From Alicycliphilus denitrificans_A (lineage in GTDB: Bacteria > Pseudomonadota > Gammaproteobacteria > Burkholderiales > Burkholderiaceae_C): 64,000 nucleotides of DNA. Location of the stretch: positions 3,162,001-3,226,000 of the forward strand of contig NZ_CP126238.1 in NCBI RefSeq assembly GCF_044792555.1. The letters are read 5' to 3'. The notes under the pieces were generated by a model that did not search any database, was not told the DNA's origin, and was given only the letters and a program-made list of their open reading frames with translations. The first letter of the stretch is position 1; each line of letters begins with the position of its first letter. The position numbers and the translations under genes were made by a program. This document shows, piece after piece, positions 6,759-15,522 of the stretch.

Positions 6759-8243
6759 ATGCACTATCGCGACCTGCGCGACTTCATCACCCAGCTGGAG
6801 GCCGCAGGCGAGCTGCGCCGCATCGGCCAAAGCGTCTCGCCGCATCTGGAGATGACGGCGTTCAGCGACCGCGTGCTGCGCGCCAAAGGCCCGGCCCTGC
6901 TGTTCGAGAACCCCACGGGCCACCGCATGCCGGTGCTGGCCAATCTGTTCGGCACACCCGAGCGCGTGGCGCGGGCCCTGGGCGTGGCAGGCCTGCCTGC
7001 GATACGCACCTTTGGCGAGGTGCTGGCATCCCTGAAAGAGCCCGAGCCGCCGCGCGGCATGAAGGACCTGTGGGGCCGGCGCGAGCTGGTGAAGACCCTG
7101 TGGAGCATGGCGCCCTCGATGGTGCGCCGCCCGCCCTGCCAAGAGATCGTCTGGGAAGGCGACGAGGTCGATCTGGGCAGACTGCCGATCCAGCACTGCT
7201 GGCCCGGCGACGTGGCACCGCTCGTCACCTGGGGCCTGACGATCACGCGCGGGCCCAACAAGCAGCGCCAGAACCTGGGCATCTACCGCCAGCAGGTGAT
7301 AGGAAAAAACCGGCTCATCATGCGCTGGCTGGCACACCGCGGCGGGGCGCTGGACTTTGCCGAACACTGCCGGCAAAACCCCGGCCAGCCTTACCCCGTG
7401 GCCGTCGCCATTGGCGCCGACCCGGCCACCATCTTGGGCGCCGTCACGCCCGTGCCCGACACGCTGTCGGAATACCAGTTCGCCGGCCTGCTGCGCGGCG
7501 CGCGCACCGAGGTGGCGCCCGCCATCGGCGTGCCGCTCTCGGTGCCGGCGAACAGCGAGATCGTGCTCGAGGGCCATATCCACCCCGACGCCACGCACAA
7601 GAGCGGCTGGCAGCATGCGCTCGAAGGGCCCTACGGCGACCACACCGGCTACTACAACGAATGCGCCGAATTCCCGGTGTTCACCGTGGAGCGCATCACG
7701 CTGCGCGAGGGCGCGCTCTACCACAGCACCTACACCGGCAAGCCGCCCGACGAGCCCGCCATGCTGGGCCTGGCATTGAACGAACTGTTCGTGCCGCTGC
7801 TGCAGCGCGCCTTCCCCGAGATCATCGACTTCTACCTGCCGCCCGAGGCCTGCAGCTATCGCATGGCCGTGGTGCGCATCCGCAAGGCCTACGCCGGCCA
7901 CGCGCGGCGCGTGATGATGGGCGTGTGGAGCCATCTGCGCCAGTTCCTCTACACCAAGTTCATCGTCGTGGTCGACGAGGACGTGGACGCGCGCGACTGG
8001 AAGGAAGTCATCTGGGCCATGACTACGCGCATGGACCCGGTGCGCGACACCATGCTGATCGAGAACACCCCCATCGACTACCTCGACTTTGCTTCCCCCG
8101 TGGCCGGCCTGGGGGGCAAGATGGGGCTGGACGCGACCAACAAATGGCCCGGCGAGACCCAGCGCGAATGGGGCCGCACCATGGCCATGGATGCCGATGT
8201 GAGCCGGCGCATGAATGCCCTGGCCGATGACCTGGGTCTGTAA
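6759..8243 (+). CDS. ubiD: 4-hydroxy-3-polyprenylbenzoate decarboxylase UbiD
   Basis: 494 residues, the usual length of UbiD. It decarboxylates the polyprenyl-hydroxybenzoate intermediate in ubiquinone synthesis using the prenyl-FMN made by UbiX. Family segments are clear: MHYRDLRDFITQLEAAGELRR at the start, the NLGIYRQQVIGKNRLIMRW region, and the acidic active-site stretch NECAEFPVFTVERITLREG; the end LDATNKWPGET is also typical. It is the last ubiquinone gene of the cluster. Five bases separate its stop from the first possible P450 start, so the P450 is probably co-transcribed. Confidence 0.95.
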   Translation: MHYRDLRDFITQLEAAGELRRIGQSVSPHLEMTAFSDRVLRAKGPALLFENPTGHRMPVLANLFGTPERVARALGVAGLPAIRTFGEVLASLKEPEPPRGMKDLWGRRELVKTLWSMAPSMVRRPPCQEIVWEGDEVDLGRLPIQHCWPGDVAPLVTWGLTITRGPNKQRQNLGIYRQQVIGKNRLIMRWLAHRGGALDFAEHCRQNPGQPYPVAVAIGADPATILGAVTPVPDTLSEYQFAGLLRGARTEVAPAIGVPLSVPANSEIVLEGHIHPDATHKSGWQHALEGPYGDHTGYYNECAEFPVFTVERITLREGALYHSTYTGKPPDEPAMLGLALNELFVPLLQRAFPEIIDFYLPPEACSYRMAVVRIRKAYAGHARRVMMGVWSHLRQFLYTKFIVVVDEDVDARDWKEVIWAMTTRMDPVRDTMLIENTPIDYLDFASPVAGLGGKMGLDATNKWPGETQREWGRTMAMDADVSRRMNALADDLGL

Positions 8244-8260
8244 GCCCGATGGAGCAGAGC

Positions 8261-9412
8261 ATGAGCCACACCACCCCCACGCCATGGAACCCTCAGGCCC
8301 CCGAAGTCCTCGCCGACCAGCGCGCCGCCTACGACAGTCTGCGCGAGCGCTGCCCGCTGGCGCACAGCGACTCGCAGCACACTTCGGTGCTGCGCCATGC
8401 CGAGGTCATGCAGGTGCTGCAGGATCACGCCACCTACAGCAGCGCCGTATCGGCGCACCCGGCCGTGCCCAACGGCTACGACCAGCCCCAGCACACGCAG
8501 TACCGCCGGGCGCTCGACCACTTCTTCGCGCCCGAGCGCATGGCGCACTTTGAACCCGTCTGCCGCGCCCTCTCCATCGCCACCGCGCAGGAGGCCCTGG
8601 CCCTGGGCGGCGCGCTGGAGATCACCCAGGAATTCGCCCTGCCCTTTGCCGTGCGCGTGCAGTCGGCCTTCCTCGGCTGGCCCACGCTGCTGCAGGACGA
8701 ACTGCTCGGCTGGCTGCGCCGCAGCCACGCCGCCACGCGCTCGGGCGACCGCGCCCAGACCTCGGCCGTGGCCCGGGAGTTCGAAGACCTGGTCGAGCGC
8801 GTGTGCCAGGCGCGGCGCGACGCGCCGCCCACGCAGGACATCAGCAGCGAGCTGATGCACACCCGCGTCGACGGCCGCCCGCTCGACCTGCGCGAGCTGG
8901 CCAGCGTGCTGCGCAACTGGACGGTGGGCGAGGTCGGCACCATTGCCGCCTCCATCGGCATCCTGCTGCACTGGCTGGCCAGCCACCCCGACTGGCAGCA
9001 GCGCCTGCGCGAGCAGCCCGCGCTGCTGCCCACGGCCATCGACGAGGTGCTGCGCATCGACGGCCCGCTGGTGGCCAACCGCCGCATCACCAGCCGGCCG
9101 GTAGAGCTGGGCGGCTGCCCGCTACCGGCGGGCGAACGCCTGTCGGTCAACTGGATCGCCGCCAACCGCGACCCGCGCGTGTTCGGCGATCCGGACGAGT
9201 TCCGCATGGACCGCGACCCCGCGCTCAACCTGCTCTACGGCGCCGGCATCCACGTCTGCCCCGGCGCGCCGCTGGCGCGGCTGGAGCTGCGCGTGCTGCT
9301 GGAGGAAGTGCTGGCGCGCACGCGCCTGATCCGGCTCAGCCCCGATCACGCCCCCGTCCGCGCCGTCGCCCCGGACGCCGGCTACGCCACACTCCGGGTT
9401 CAGTTGCGCTGA
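8261..9412 (+). CDS. Cytochrome P450
   Basis: 383 residues, soluble bacterial P450. The heme-thiolate loop YGAGIHVCPGAPLARLE gives the axial Cys, and the K-helix ExxR is EVLR in AIDEVLRIDGP. The I-helix is unusual: it reads NWTVGEVGTIAAS where the consensus is (A/G)GxxT with an acid just before Thr, so the acid-alcohol pair used for oxygen activation is altered. Substrate cannot be deduced. Start: ATG 8261, with GGAG 6 bases upstream; ATG 8249 is an alternative. It lies directly after ubiD, but there is no ferredoxin or ferredoxin reductase gene beside it. Confidence 0.9.
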   Translation: MSHTTPTPWNPQAPEVLADQRAAYDSLRERCPLAHSDSQHTSVLRHAEVMQVLQDHATYSSAVSAHPAVPNGYDQPQHTQYRRALDHFFAPERMAHFEPVCRALSIATAQEALALGGALEITQEFALPFAVRVQSAFLGWPTLLQDELLGWLRRSHAATRSGDRAQTSAVAREFEDLVERVCQARRDAPPTQDISSELMHTRVDGRPLDLRELASVLRNWTVGEVGTIAASIGILLHWLASHPDWQQRLREQPALLPTAIDEVLRIDGPLVANRRITSRPVELGGCPLPAGERLSVNWIAANRDPRVFGDPDEFRMDRDPALNLLYGAGIHVCPGAPLARLELRVLLEEVLARTRLIRLSPDHAPVRAVAPDAGYATLRVQLR

Positions 9413-9474
9413 CAACGCGCGACAACCCGCGTACGAGCCTGCTACGCTGGCAGGCATAGCACCACGGAGGGCCT

Positions 9475-10839
9475 ATGTCCGTCAGCATCACTTTCCTCGG
9501 CGGCGCCGGCACCGTCACCGGTTCCAAGTACCTCGTGCGCCATGGCGGCCAGGCGCTGCTGGTGGACTGCGGCCTGTTCCAGGGCTACAAGCTGCTGCGC
9601 CAGCGCAACTGGCGGCCGCTGCCGGTGGCGCCGCACGAGATCGACGCCGTGCTGCTCACCCACGCCCACCTGGACCATTCGGGCTACCTGCCGCTGCTGG
9701 CGAAGGGCGGCTTTGGCGGGCCGGTGTTCTGCACCTCGGGCACACGCGACCTGTGCGCCATCCTGCTGCCCGACAGCGGCCACCTGCAGGAGGAGGAAGC
9801 GGCCTACCTCAACCGCCACCACCTGAGCAAGCACGAGCCCGCGCTGCCGCTGTACACGCGCCTGGACGCGCAGCACAGCCTGGCGCTCTTGCGCGTGCAG
9901 CCCATGCGGGCGGAGTTCGAGCCCCTGCCCGGCTGGCGCGCCAGCTTCACGCGCGCCGGCCATATCCTGGGCGCGGCCAGCGTGCTGCTGGAGGTGGGCG
10001 GGCGGCGCATCCTGTTCTCGGGCGACCTGGGCCGCCCGGACGATCTCTTGATGTGCGCGCCCGACGCGCCGCCCGCGGCCGATACCGTGCTGGTCGAATC
10101 CACCTACGGCGACCGCAGCCACCCGCCGGGCTCGGTCGTCGACGAACTGGGCCCGCCCCTGGCGCGGCTGGCCGCGCGCGGCGGCGTGGCCGTGGTGCCG
10201 GTATTTGCCGTGGGGCGGGCGCAGACGGTGCTGCACGCCATCGCACGGCTCAAGGCCCGCGGGGATCTGCCCCCGGGCCTGCCGGTCTACCTGGACAGCC
10301 CCATGGCCGTGAGCGCCACGCAGCTGTTCCAGGACCATGTCGGCGAACATTGCCTGAGCCACGCCGACCTGCGCGCCATGGCGCACGGCACCACGCTGGT
10401 GCACAGCGTGGACCAGTCCAAGGCCCTGGCGCGCCTGCATGGGCCGCGCGTGATCCTGTCGGCCAGCGGCATGGCCACGGGCGGGCGCGTACTGCACCAC
10501 CTGCAGCTCCATGCGGGCAACCACCGCAACATGATCATCCTCACCGGCCACCAGGCCGGCGGCACGCGCGGCGCGCGCATCGCCGCGGGGGAAAAGAGCA
10601 TACGCATCCTCGGGCGCGAGGTGGAGATCCGCGCCGAGGTGGTGCAACTGGCCACGGCCTCGGCCCATGCCGACGGCAACCAGGTGCTGGACTGGCTGCG
10701 CGCCATGCCTACGGCGCCGCGCCGCGTGTACGTGGTGCATGGCGAGCTGCCCGCGGCCGACATGCTGCGCCAGCGCATCGACCATGCCCTGGGCTGGTCC
10801 GCCGAGGTGCCGGAGCATGGCGACACCGTGACGCTGTAA
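9475..10839 (+). CDS. Beta-CASP metallo-beta-lactamase-fold hydrolase (putative RNA-processing nuclease)
   Basis: 454 residues. N-terminal MBL fold with the zinc signature HAHLDHSG (motif 2), a further His in GHILGA and the Asp in SGDLGRPDD (motif 4); central beta-CASP insert; C-terminal motifs GMATGGRVLHHL and ASAHAD typical of the CPSF73 / YSH1-like group that cuts RNA. The start MSVSITFLGGAGTVTGSKYL is characteristic and has GGAGG upstream. Probably a cytosolic zinc-dependent RNase; the substrate is unknown. It appears to be its own transcription unit, ending before a copy of the 57-bp element. Confidence 0.9.
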   Translation: MSVSITFLGGAGTVTGSKYLVRHGGQALLVDCGLFQGYKLLRQRNWRPLPVAPHEIDAVLLTHAHLDHSGYLPLLAKGGFGGPVFCTSGTRDLCAILLPDSGHLQEEEAAYLNRHHLSKHEPALPLYTRLDAQHSLALLRVQPMRAEFEPLPGWRASFTRAGHILGAASVLLEVGGRRILFSGDLGRPDDLLMCAPDAPPAADTVLVESTYGDRSHPPGSVVDELGPPLARLAARGGVAVVPVFAVGRAQTVLHAIARLKARGDLPPGLPVYLDSPMAVSATQLFQDHVGEHCLSHADLRAMAHGTTLVHSVDQSKALARLHGPRVILSASGMATGGRVLHHLQLHAGNHRNMIILTGHQAGGTRGARIAAGEKSIRILGREVEIRAEVVQLATASAHADGNQVLDWLRAMPTAPRRVYVVHGELPAADMLRQRIDHALGWSAEVPEHGDTVTL

Positions 10840-10846
10840 AAATTGA

Positions 10847-10903
10847 TTGAAAAACGGCTTTATCGCTTACAGGCAAAGCGTTAGCAGCTCTTCTTTGAGG
10901 AGC
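10847..10903 (-). repeat. 57-bp dispersed element, copy 2
   Basis: Reverse orientation: GCTCCT-N6-AGAGCTG-N2-AACGCTT-N7-AAGCGAT-N9-TTTCAA. It begins 8 bases after the MBL-fold gene, in a position where its hairpin could act as a transcript end. Confidence 0.8.
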
Positions 10904-11024
10904 AAAATCACCTCGATATTACGCATGCCGGCATGCATGCCATCGTTTTTCACGATGACAAAACTCCTGCATCAAGGGGAAAATACAGGTCTTGCCTCTC
11001 CAAACGAGAAGTCACCACCTTCCA

Positions 11025-11972
11025 ATGAAAAGCTCCGAGCGCAGTTTTGCGCGCCGTATCGACCTGACCTCGCTGCAACTGTTCGTCGCCGTGTGCGAGC
11101 TGGGCAGCATCGGCCGCGCGGCCGAGCGCGAGTTCATCGCCGCCTCGGCCGTGAGCAAGCGCCTGTCCGACCTGGAGGCCGCGGTGGACACCGCCCTGCT
11201 GTACCGTCACAGCCGCGGCGTGACGCTGACCCCCGCGGGCGAAAGCCTGCTGCACCATGCGCGCACCGTGCTCTTCGGCCTGGAGCGCATGCAGGGCGAG
11301 CTCTCCGAATACGCCGAGGGCGTGCGCGGCCATGTGCGCATGCATGCCAACATCTCGGCCATCGTGCAGTTCCTGCCCGAGGATCTGGGGCAATTTGCGC
11401 GCACACACAGCCAGATCAAGATCGACCTGCAGGAGCACCTGTCGCCCGACGTGCTGCACGCGGTGCACGAAGGCGCGGCCGACCTGGGGATCTGCAACCT
11501 GGGCAGCGGCAACGGCGCCAGCGGCGCGCAGCTGCAAAGCCGCCCCTATCGCAACGACCGATTGATGCTTGTCGTGCCGAAAACGCACACCCTGTCTGCG
11601 CGAAAAGCTATCAAATTTGAAGAAGTGCTGGACTGGGACATCGTCGGCCTGCATGCCGGCAGCAGCATCAGCCTGGCCATGCGCCAGGCCGCGGCGCAGG
11701 CCGGGCGACCGCTGCGCCAGCGCATCCAGGTCACGAGCCTGGACGCCATGTGCCGCATGATCGACAACGGCCTGGGCGTGGGCCTGCTGCCCGACCGCGC
11801 CTTTGCCCTCATGCGGGGCCTGGGGAGCCTCGCCGCCGTGCGCCTGGACGAGCCCTGGGCCGAGCGCGAGCTGCGCCTGGTGGCGCGCGACTTCGACGCC
11901 CTGCCCGTCACGGCGCGGCTGCTGGTCGAGCACCTGACGGCCGCCACCGAACCACTTGCGGCCACCGCCTAA
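11025..11972 (+). CDS. LysR-family transcriptional regulator next to leuC
   Basis: 315 residues. N-terminal winged helix-turn-helix (about residues 8-67: DLTSLQLFVAVCELGSIGRA, ASAVSKRLSDLE), then a periplasmic-binding-protein-like effector domain ending TARLLVEHLTAAT. ATG 11025 puts the DNA-binding domain at the very N-terminus; an upstream TTG at 10992 is unlikely. It ends 37 bases before leuC on the same strand, so leucine-pathway control is a reasonable guess, but the effector is unknown. A patch at 11612-11624 is AT-rich and resembles the first bases of the dispersed element, too short to call. Confidence 0.88.
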   Translation: MKSSERSFARRIDLTSLQLFVAVCELGSIGRAAEREFIAASAVSKRLSDLEAAVDTALLYRHSRGVTLTPAGESLLHHARTVLFGLERMQGELSEYAEGVRGHVRMHANISAIVQFLPEDLGQFARTHSQIKIDLQEHLSPDVLHAVHEGAADLGICNLGSGNGASGAQLQSRPYRNDRLMLVVPKTHTLSARKAIKFEEVLDWDIVGLHAGSSISLAMRQAAAQAGRPLRQRIQVTSLDAMCRMIDNGLGVGLLPDRAFALMRGLGSLAAVRLDEPWAERELRLVARDFDALPVTARLLVEHLTAATEPLAATA

Positions 11973-12009
11973 AATTTTCATCTCACCTGTCCAACGAAAC
12001 GAGACCGCC

Positions 12010-13431
12010 ATGGGACGCACCCTGTACGACAAGATCTTCGACGAGCACGTCGTCCACACCGAGGAGGACGGCACGGCCGTGCTCTACATCGACCGTCACC
12101 TGGTACACGAGGTGACCAGCCCCCAGGCCTTCGAAGGCCTGCGCGAGGCCGGGCGCAAGGTGTGGCGCACCAGCTCCATCGTCGCCACGGCCGACCACAA
12201 CACACCCACCACGGGCTGGGAGCGCGGCTACGACGGCATTGCCGACCCGATCAGCAAGGAGCAGATCGTCACGCTCGATAAAAACATTGCCGAATCGGGC
12301 GCGGCCGCGTTCTTCCCCTTCCTGTCCAGGCGCCAGGGCATCGTGCACGTGATCGGCCCCGAGAACGGCGCCACCCTGCCCGGCATGACCGTGGTCTGCG
12401 GCGACAGCCACACCAGCACGCATGGCGCCTTCGGCGCGCTGGCGCACGGCATCGGCACCAGCGAGGTCGAGCATGTGATGGCCACCCAGACCCTGCTGGC
12501 CAAGAAGGCCAAGAACATGCTGGTCAAGGTCAACGGCAAGGTGGCCCCCGGCATCACGGCTAAGGACATCGTGCTCGCCATCATCGGCAGAATAGGCACC
12601 GCCGGCGGCACGGGCTACACCATCGAGTTTGCCGGCCAGGCCATCCGCGACCTGAGCATGGAAGGCCGCATGACGGTGTGCAACATGGCCATCGAGGCCG
12701 GCGCGCGCGCCGGCCTGGTGGCCGTGGACGACAAGACCATCGCCTACGTCAAGGGCCGCCCGCTGGCGCCCACGGGCGTGGAATGGGACCAGGCCGTTGA
12801 TTACTGGAGGACGCTGCACTCGGACGCAGACGCCAAGTTTGATGCCGTGGTGGAGCTCGACGCCGCAGCCATAGTGCCGCAGGTCACCTGGGGCACCAGC
12901 CCCGAGATGGTGCTGGGCGTGGATGCCAGCGTGCCCGATCCGGACAAGGAAAAGGACGCCAACAAACGCGGCGCCATGGAACGCGCGCTGAGCTACATGG
13001 GCCTCACGCCCGGCAAGCCCTTGAGCGACATCTTCGTGGACAAGGTGTTCATCGGCTCGTGCACCAACAGCCGTATCGAGGACATGCGCGAGGCCGCCGC
13101 CGTGGTCAAGAAGCTGGGCCAGAAGGTCGCCAAGAACATCAGGCTGGCCATGGTCGTGCCCGGCTCGGGCCTGGTCAAGGAACAGGCCGAACGCGAGGGC
13201 CTGGACCAGATCTTCAAGGCCGCGGGCTTCGAATGGCGCGAGCCCGGCTGCTCCATGTGCCTGGCCATGAACGCCGACCGCCTGGAGCCCGGCGAGCGCT
13301 GCGCCTCGACCAGCAACCGCAACTTCGAGGGCCGCCAGGGCGCGGGCGGGCGCACGCACCTGGTCAGCCCGGCCATGGCTGCGGCGGCGGCCATCCACGG
13401 CCATTTCGTCGATATCCGCAAGTTCGCCTAA
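12010..13431 (+). CDS. leuC: 3-isopropylmalate dehydratase large subunit
   Basis: 473 residues. With LeuD it isomerises 2-isopropylmalate to 3-isopropylmalate in leucine synthesis. It is an aconitase-family protein: the cysteine of GSCTNSRIEDMRE and the pair in GCSMCLAMN bind the 4Fe-4S cluster; N-terminal GRTLYDKIFDEHVV and GDSHTSTHGAFG are family marks. ATG 12010 is chosen because the family start MGRTLYDK lies there; the open frame runs on upstream into the LysR gene. Followed after 24 bases by the small lipoprotein gene and then leuD. Confidence 0.97.
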   Translation: MGRTLYDKIFDEHVVHTEEDGTAVLYIDRHLVHEVTSPQAFEGLREAGRKVWRTSSIVATADHNTPTTGWERGYDGIADPISKEQIVTLDKNIAESGAAAFFPFLSRRQGIVHVIGPENGATLPGMTVVCGDSHTSTHGAFGALAHGIGTSEVEHVMATQTLLAKKAKNMLVKVNGKVAPGITAKDIVLAIIGRIGTAGGTGYTIEFAGQAIRDLSMEGRMTVCNMAIEAGARAGLVAVDDKTIAYVKGRPLAPTGVEWDQAVDYWRTLHSDADAKFDAVVELDAAAIVPQVTWGTSPEMVLGVDASVPDPDKEKDANKRGAMERALSYMGLTPGKPLSDIFVDKVFIGSCTNSRIEDMREAAAVVKKLGQKVAKNIRLAMVVPGSGLVKEQAEREGLDQIFKAAGFEWREPGCSMCLAMNADRLEPGERCASTSNRNFEGRQGAGGRTHLVSPAMAAAAAIHGHFVDIRKFA

Positions 13432-13455
13432 CCCTTGATTTCAGCGAGCCCCACC

Positions 13456-13581
13456 ATGAAGCCCTCCTTCTCCATCCTGCTGATCGGCCTGGCCCTGACC
13501 CTGGGCGCCTGCAACACCATCAAGGGCATTGGCCAGGACGTGCAAAGTGCCGGCGGCGCCATAGAGCGCGCCGCTCGCTGA
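13456..13581 (+). CDS. Entericidin A/B-like small lipoprotein
   Basis: 41 residues. A hydrophobic signal sequence (SILLIGLALTLGAC) ends in a lipobox with the modified Cys in LGAC, followed by the entericidin-type helix NTIKGIGQDVQSAGGAIERA. The mature lipopeptide would sit in the membrane facing the periplasm. Entericidins in E. coli are small lipoproteins linked to stationary-phase lysis; whether this one is toxic is unknown. Its place between leuC and leuD, 24 and 20 bases from each, is the interesting part: it must be transcribed with the leucine genes. Confidence 0.85.
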   Translation: MKPSFSILLIGLALTLGACNTIKGIGQDVQSAGGAIERAAR

Positions 13582-13601
13582 CAACCCCATACTCAACCGC
13601 C

Positions 13602-14255
13602 ATGCAGAAATTCACCATCCACCAGGGCCTGGTCGCCCCCATGGACCGCGAGAACGTCGACACCGACGCCATCATCCCCAAGCAGTTCCTGAAGTCCATC
13701 AAGAAGACGGGCTTCGGCCCGAACCTGTTCGACGAATGGCGCTACCTGGACCAGCCAGGCGAGCCCGGCGTGCCGGAAGAAAAGCGCAAGCCCAACCCCG
13801 ACTTCGTGCTGAACCAGGCGCGCTACCAGGGCGCGTCCATCCTGCTGGCGCGCAAGAACTTCGGCTGCGGCTCCAGCCGCGAGCACGCCCCCTGGGCGCT
13901 GGATCAGTACGGCTTTCGCGCCATCATCGCACCGAGCTTTGCCGACATCTTCTTCAACAACTGCTTCAAGAACGGCCTGCTGCCCATAGTCCTGCCCGAG
14001 GCCGTGGTCACCCAGCTGTTCGACGAGGTGGCGGCCTTCCCCGGCTACCAGCTGAAAATCGACCTGGAGCGCCAGGTGGTGATCCGCCCCCAGGGTGAGG
14101 AGATCGCCTTCGACGTGCTGCCGTTCCGCAAGTACTGCCTGCTGGGCGGCTTTGACGACATCGGCCTGACCCTACGCCACAAGGACAAGATCGCCGCCTT
14201 CGAGGCCGAGCGCCTGGCGACCAAGCCCTGGCTGGCGCATACCATGGCATCCTGA
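13602..14255 (+). CDS. leuD: 3-isopropylmalate dehydratase small subunit
   Basis: 217 residues, standard length. Swivel domain partner of LeuC: the N-terminal RENVDTDAIIPKQFLKSI and the substrate-binding segment RKNFGCGSSREHAPWAL are diagnostic. It starts at ATG 13602, 20 bases after the lipoprotein stop, while the open frame continues upstream through leuC out of register. It is followed by a 139-base gap that carries a REP pair and a half copy of the 57-bp element before leuB. Confidence 0.97.
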   Translation: MQKFTIHQGLVAPMDRENVDTDAIIPKQFLKSIKKTGFGPNLFDEWRYLDQPGEPGVPEEKRKPNPDFVLNQARYQGASILLARKNFGCGSSREHAPWALDQYGFRAIIAPSFADIFFNNCFKNGLLPIVLPEAVVTQLFDEVAAFPGYQLKIDLERQVVIRPQGEEIAFDVLPFRKYCLLGGFDDIGLTLRHKDKIAAFEAERLATKPWLAHTMAS

Positions 14256-14265
14256 AATCGCCCGC

Positions 14266-14350
14266 CGTCATCCCCGCGAAGGCGGGGATCCAGGTTCTTC
14301 CAAACGTTCTCCCTTCACGGCTGTGGATTCCCGCTTTCACGGGAATGACG
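14266..14350. repeat. Pair of inverted REP-like palindromes (REPIN-type) between leuD and leuB
   Basis: Unit A at 14266-14292 begins CGTCATCCCCGCGAAGGCGG and can fold on CCCCGC / GCGGGG. Unit B at 14325-14350 is the same unit in the opposite orientation, GGATTCCCGCTTTCACGGGA and on to ATGACG. Together they form the head-to-head pair typical of REPINs. The long RNA hairpin could moderate leuB expression or mRNA stability. Confidence 0.7.
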
Positions 14351-14351
14351 C

Positions 14352-14386
14352 GCCAATAAAACGCCAGCAGCTATCAATTTAGAAAG
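14352..14386 (-). repeat. 57-bp dispersed element, half copy
   Basis: Reverse orientation: CTTTCT-N6-ATAGCTG-N2-GGCGTTT plus the seven-base spacer match the left half of the element. The right half is missing where the REP pair begins, as if one element truncated the other. Confidence 0.5.
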
Positions 14387-14394
14387 TCCACGCC

Positions 14395-15465
14395 ATGAAA
14401 ATCGCAGTTCTCCCCGGTGACGGCATTGGCACCGAAATCGTCGCCGAGGCCGTCAAGGTCTTGAAGGCCCTGGACTTGAAGTTCGAGCTGGAAACCGCCC
14501 CCGTCGGCGGCGCCGCCTACGAGGCCGCGGGCCATCCCCTGCCCGATTCCACCCTGAAGCTCGCCCGCGAGGCCGACGCCATCCTGTTCGGCGCCGTGGG
14601 CGACTGGAAGTACGACAAGCTCGACCGCCCGCTGCGCCCCGAGCAGGCCATCCTGGGCCTGCGCAAGGCGCTGGGCCTGTTCGCCAACTTCCGCCCGGCC
14701 ATCTGCTACGAGCAGCTCACGCACGCCTCCAGCCTCAAGCCCGAGCTGGTCGCGGGCCTGGACATCCTCATCATCCGCGAGCTCACCGGCGACATTTACT
14801 TCGGCCAGCCGCGCGGCCGCCGCGTTGCCACCGACGGCCATTTCCCCGGCGCCGAGGAAGCCTTCGACACCATGCGCTACAGCCGCCCGGAGATCGAGCG
14901 CATCGCCCGCGTGGCCTTCGAGGCTGCCAGGAAGCGAGGCAAGAAGGTCACCAGCGTGGACAAGGCCAATGTGCTGGAGACCTTCCAACTATGGAAGGAC
15001 GTGGTCACCGAGGTGCACAAGGACTACCAGGACGTGCAGCTGGATCACATGTACGTGGACAACGCCGCCATGCAGCTGGTGAAGGCGCCCAAGGCCTTCG
15101 ACGTCATCGTCACCGGCAACATGTTCGGCGACATCCTCTCGGACGAGGCCTCCATGCTCACCGGCTCCATCGGCATGTTGCCCTCGGCCAGCCTGAACGA
15201 CAAGAAGCAAGGCCTGTACGAGCCCAGCCACGGCAGCGCCCCCGACATCGCCGGCAAGGGCGTGGCGAATCCGCTGGCCACCATCCTGTCTGCGGCCATG
15301 ATGCTGCGCTTCTCTTTGGGCCAAGCCGAGGCCGCAGACCGCATCGAGGCCGCCGTGAAGCAGGTGCTGGCCCTGGGCCTGCGCACACCCGACATCTACA
15401 GCGAAGGCACGACCAGGGTGGGCACGGTGCAGATGGGCGACGCCGTCGTCAACGCCCTGCGCTGA
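14395..15465 (+). CDS. leuB: 3-isopropylmalate dehydrogenase
   Basis: 356 residues. NAD-dependent oxidative decarboxylation of 3-isopropylmalate, the next step after LeuCD. Family marks: start MKIAVLPGDGIGTEIV; substrate loop ELTGDIYFGQPRG; metal/substrate aspartates in NMFGDILSDEASMLTGS; NAD loop EPSHGSAPDIAGKG. It is the last leucine gene here; leuA is not in the window. A hairpin follows at 15481. Confidence 0.98.
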   Translation: MKIAVLPGDGIGTEIVAEAVKVLKALDLKFELETAPVGGAAYEAAGHPLPDSTLKLAREADAILFGAVGDWKYDKLDRPLRPEQAILGLRKALGLFANFRPAICYEQLTHASSLKPELVAGLDILIIRELTGDIYFGQPRGRRVATDGHFPGAEEAFDTMRYSRPEIERIARVAFEAARKRGKKVTSVDKANVLETFQLWKDVVTEVHKDYQDVQLDHMYVDNAAMQLVKAPKAFDVIVTGNMFGDILSDEASMLTGSIGMLPSASLNDKKQGLYEPSHGSAPDIAGKGVANPLATILSAAMMLRFSLGQAEAADRIEAAVKQVLALGLRTPDIYSEGTTRVGTVQMGDAVVNALR

Positions 15466-15480
15466 TGCCGCGTTAGCCAT

Positions 15481-15507
15481 AGGATGCAGTGCCCAGCGCT
15501 GCATCCT
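15481..15507 (+). terminator. Hairpin after leuB
   Basis: AGGATGCAG / CTGCATCCT, a perfect 9-bp stem with a 9-base loop, 15 bases after the leuB stop. The T-run is poor (TTTTT only appears 8 bases on), so termination is likely but not certain. Confidence 0.5.
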
Positions 15508-15508
15508 C

Positions 15509-15514
15509 TACAAT
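15509..15514 (+). promoter_or_regulatory. Possible -10 element before the asd leader
   Basis: TACAAT differs from TATAAT at one position. A start about 7 bases downstream (near 15521) would fall almost on the ATG of the leader peptide at 15523, which would make it leaderless. The -35 region is weak, and the hairpin overlaps it. Confidence 0.35.
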
Positions 15515-15522
15515 GTTTTTCC

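Noticed and set aside
11612..11624. Possible 57-bp element inside the LysR gene (GCTATCAAATTTG)
   Set aside because: Only the first about 12 bases match; the arms are absent.
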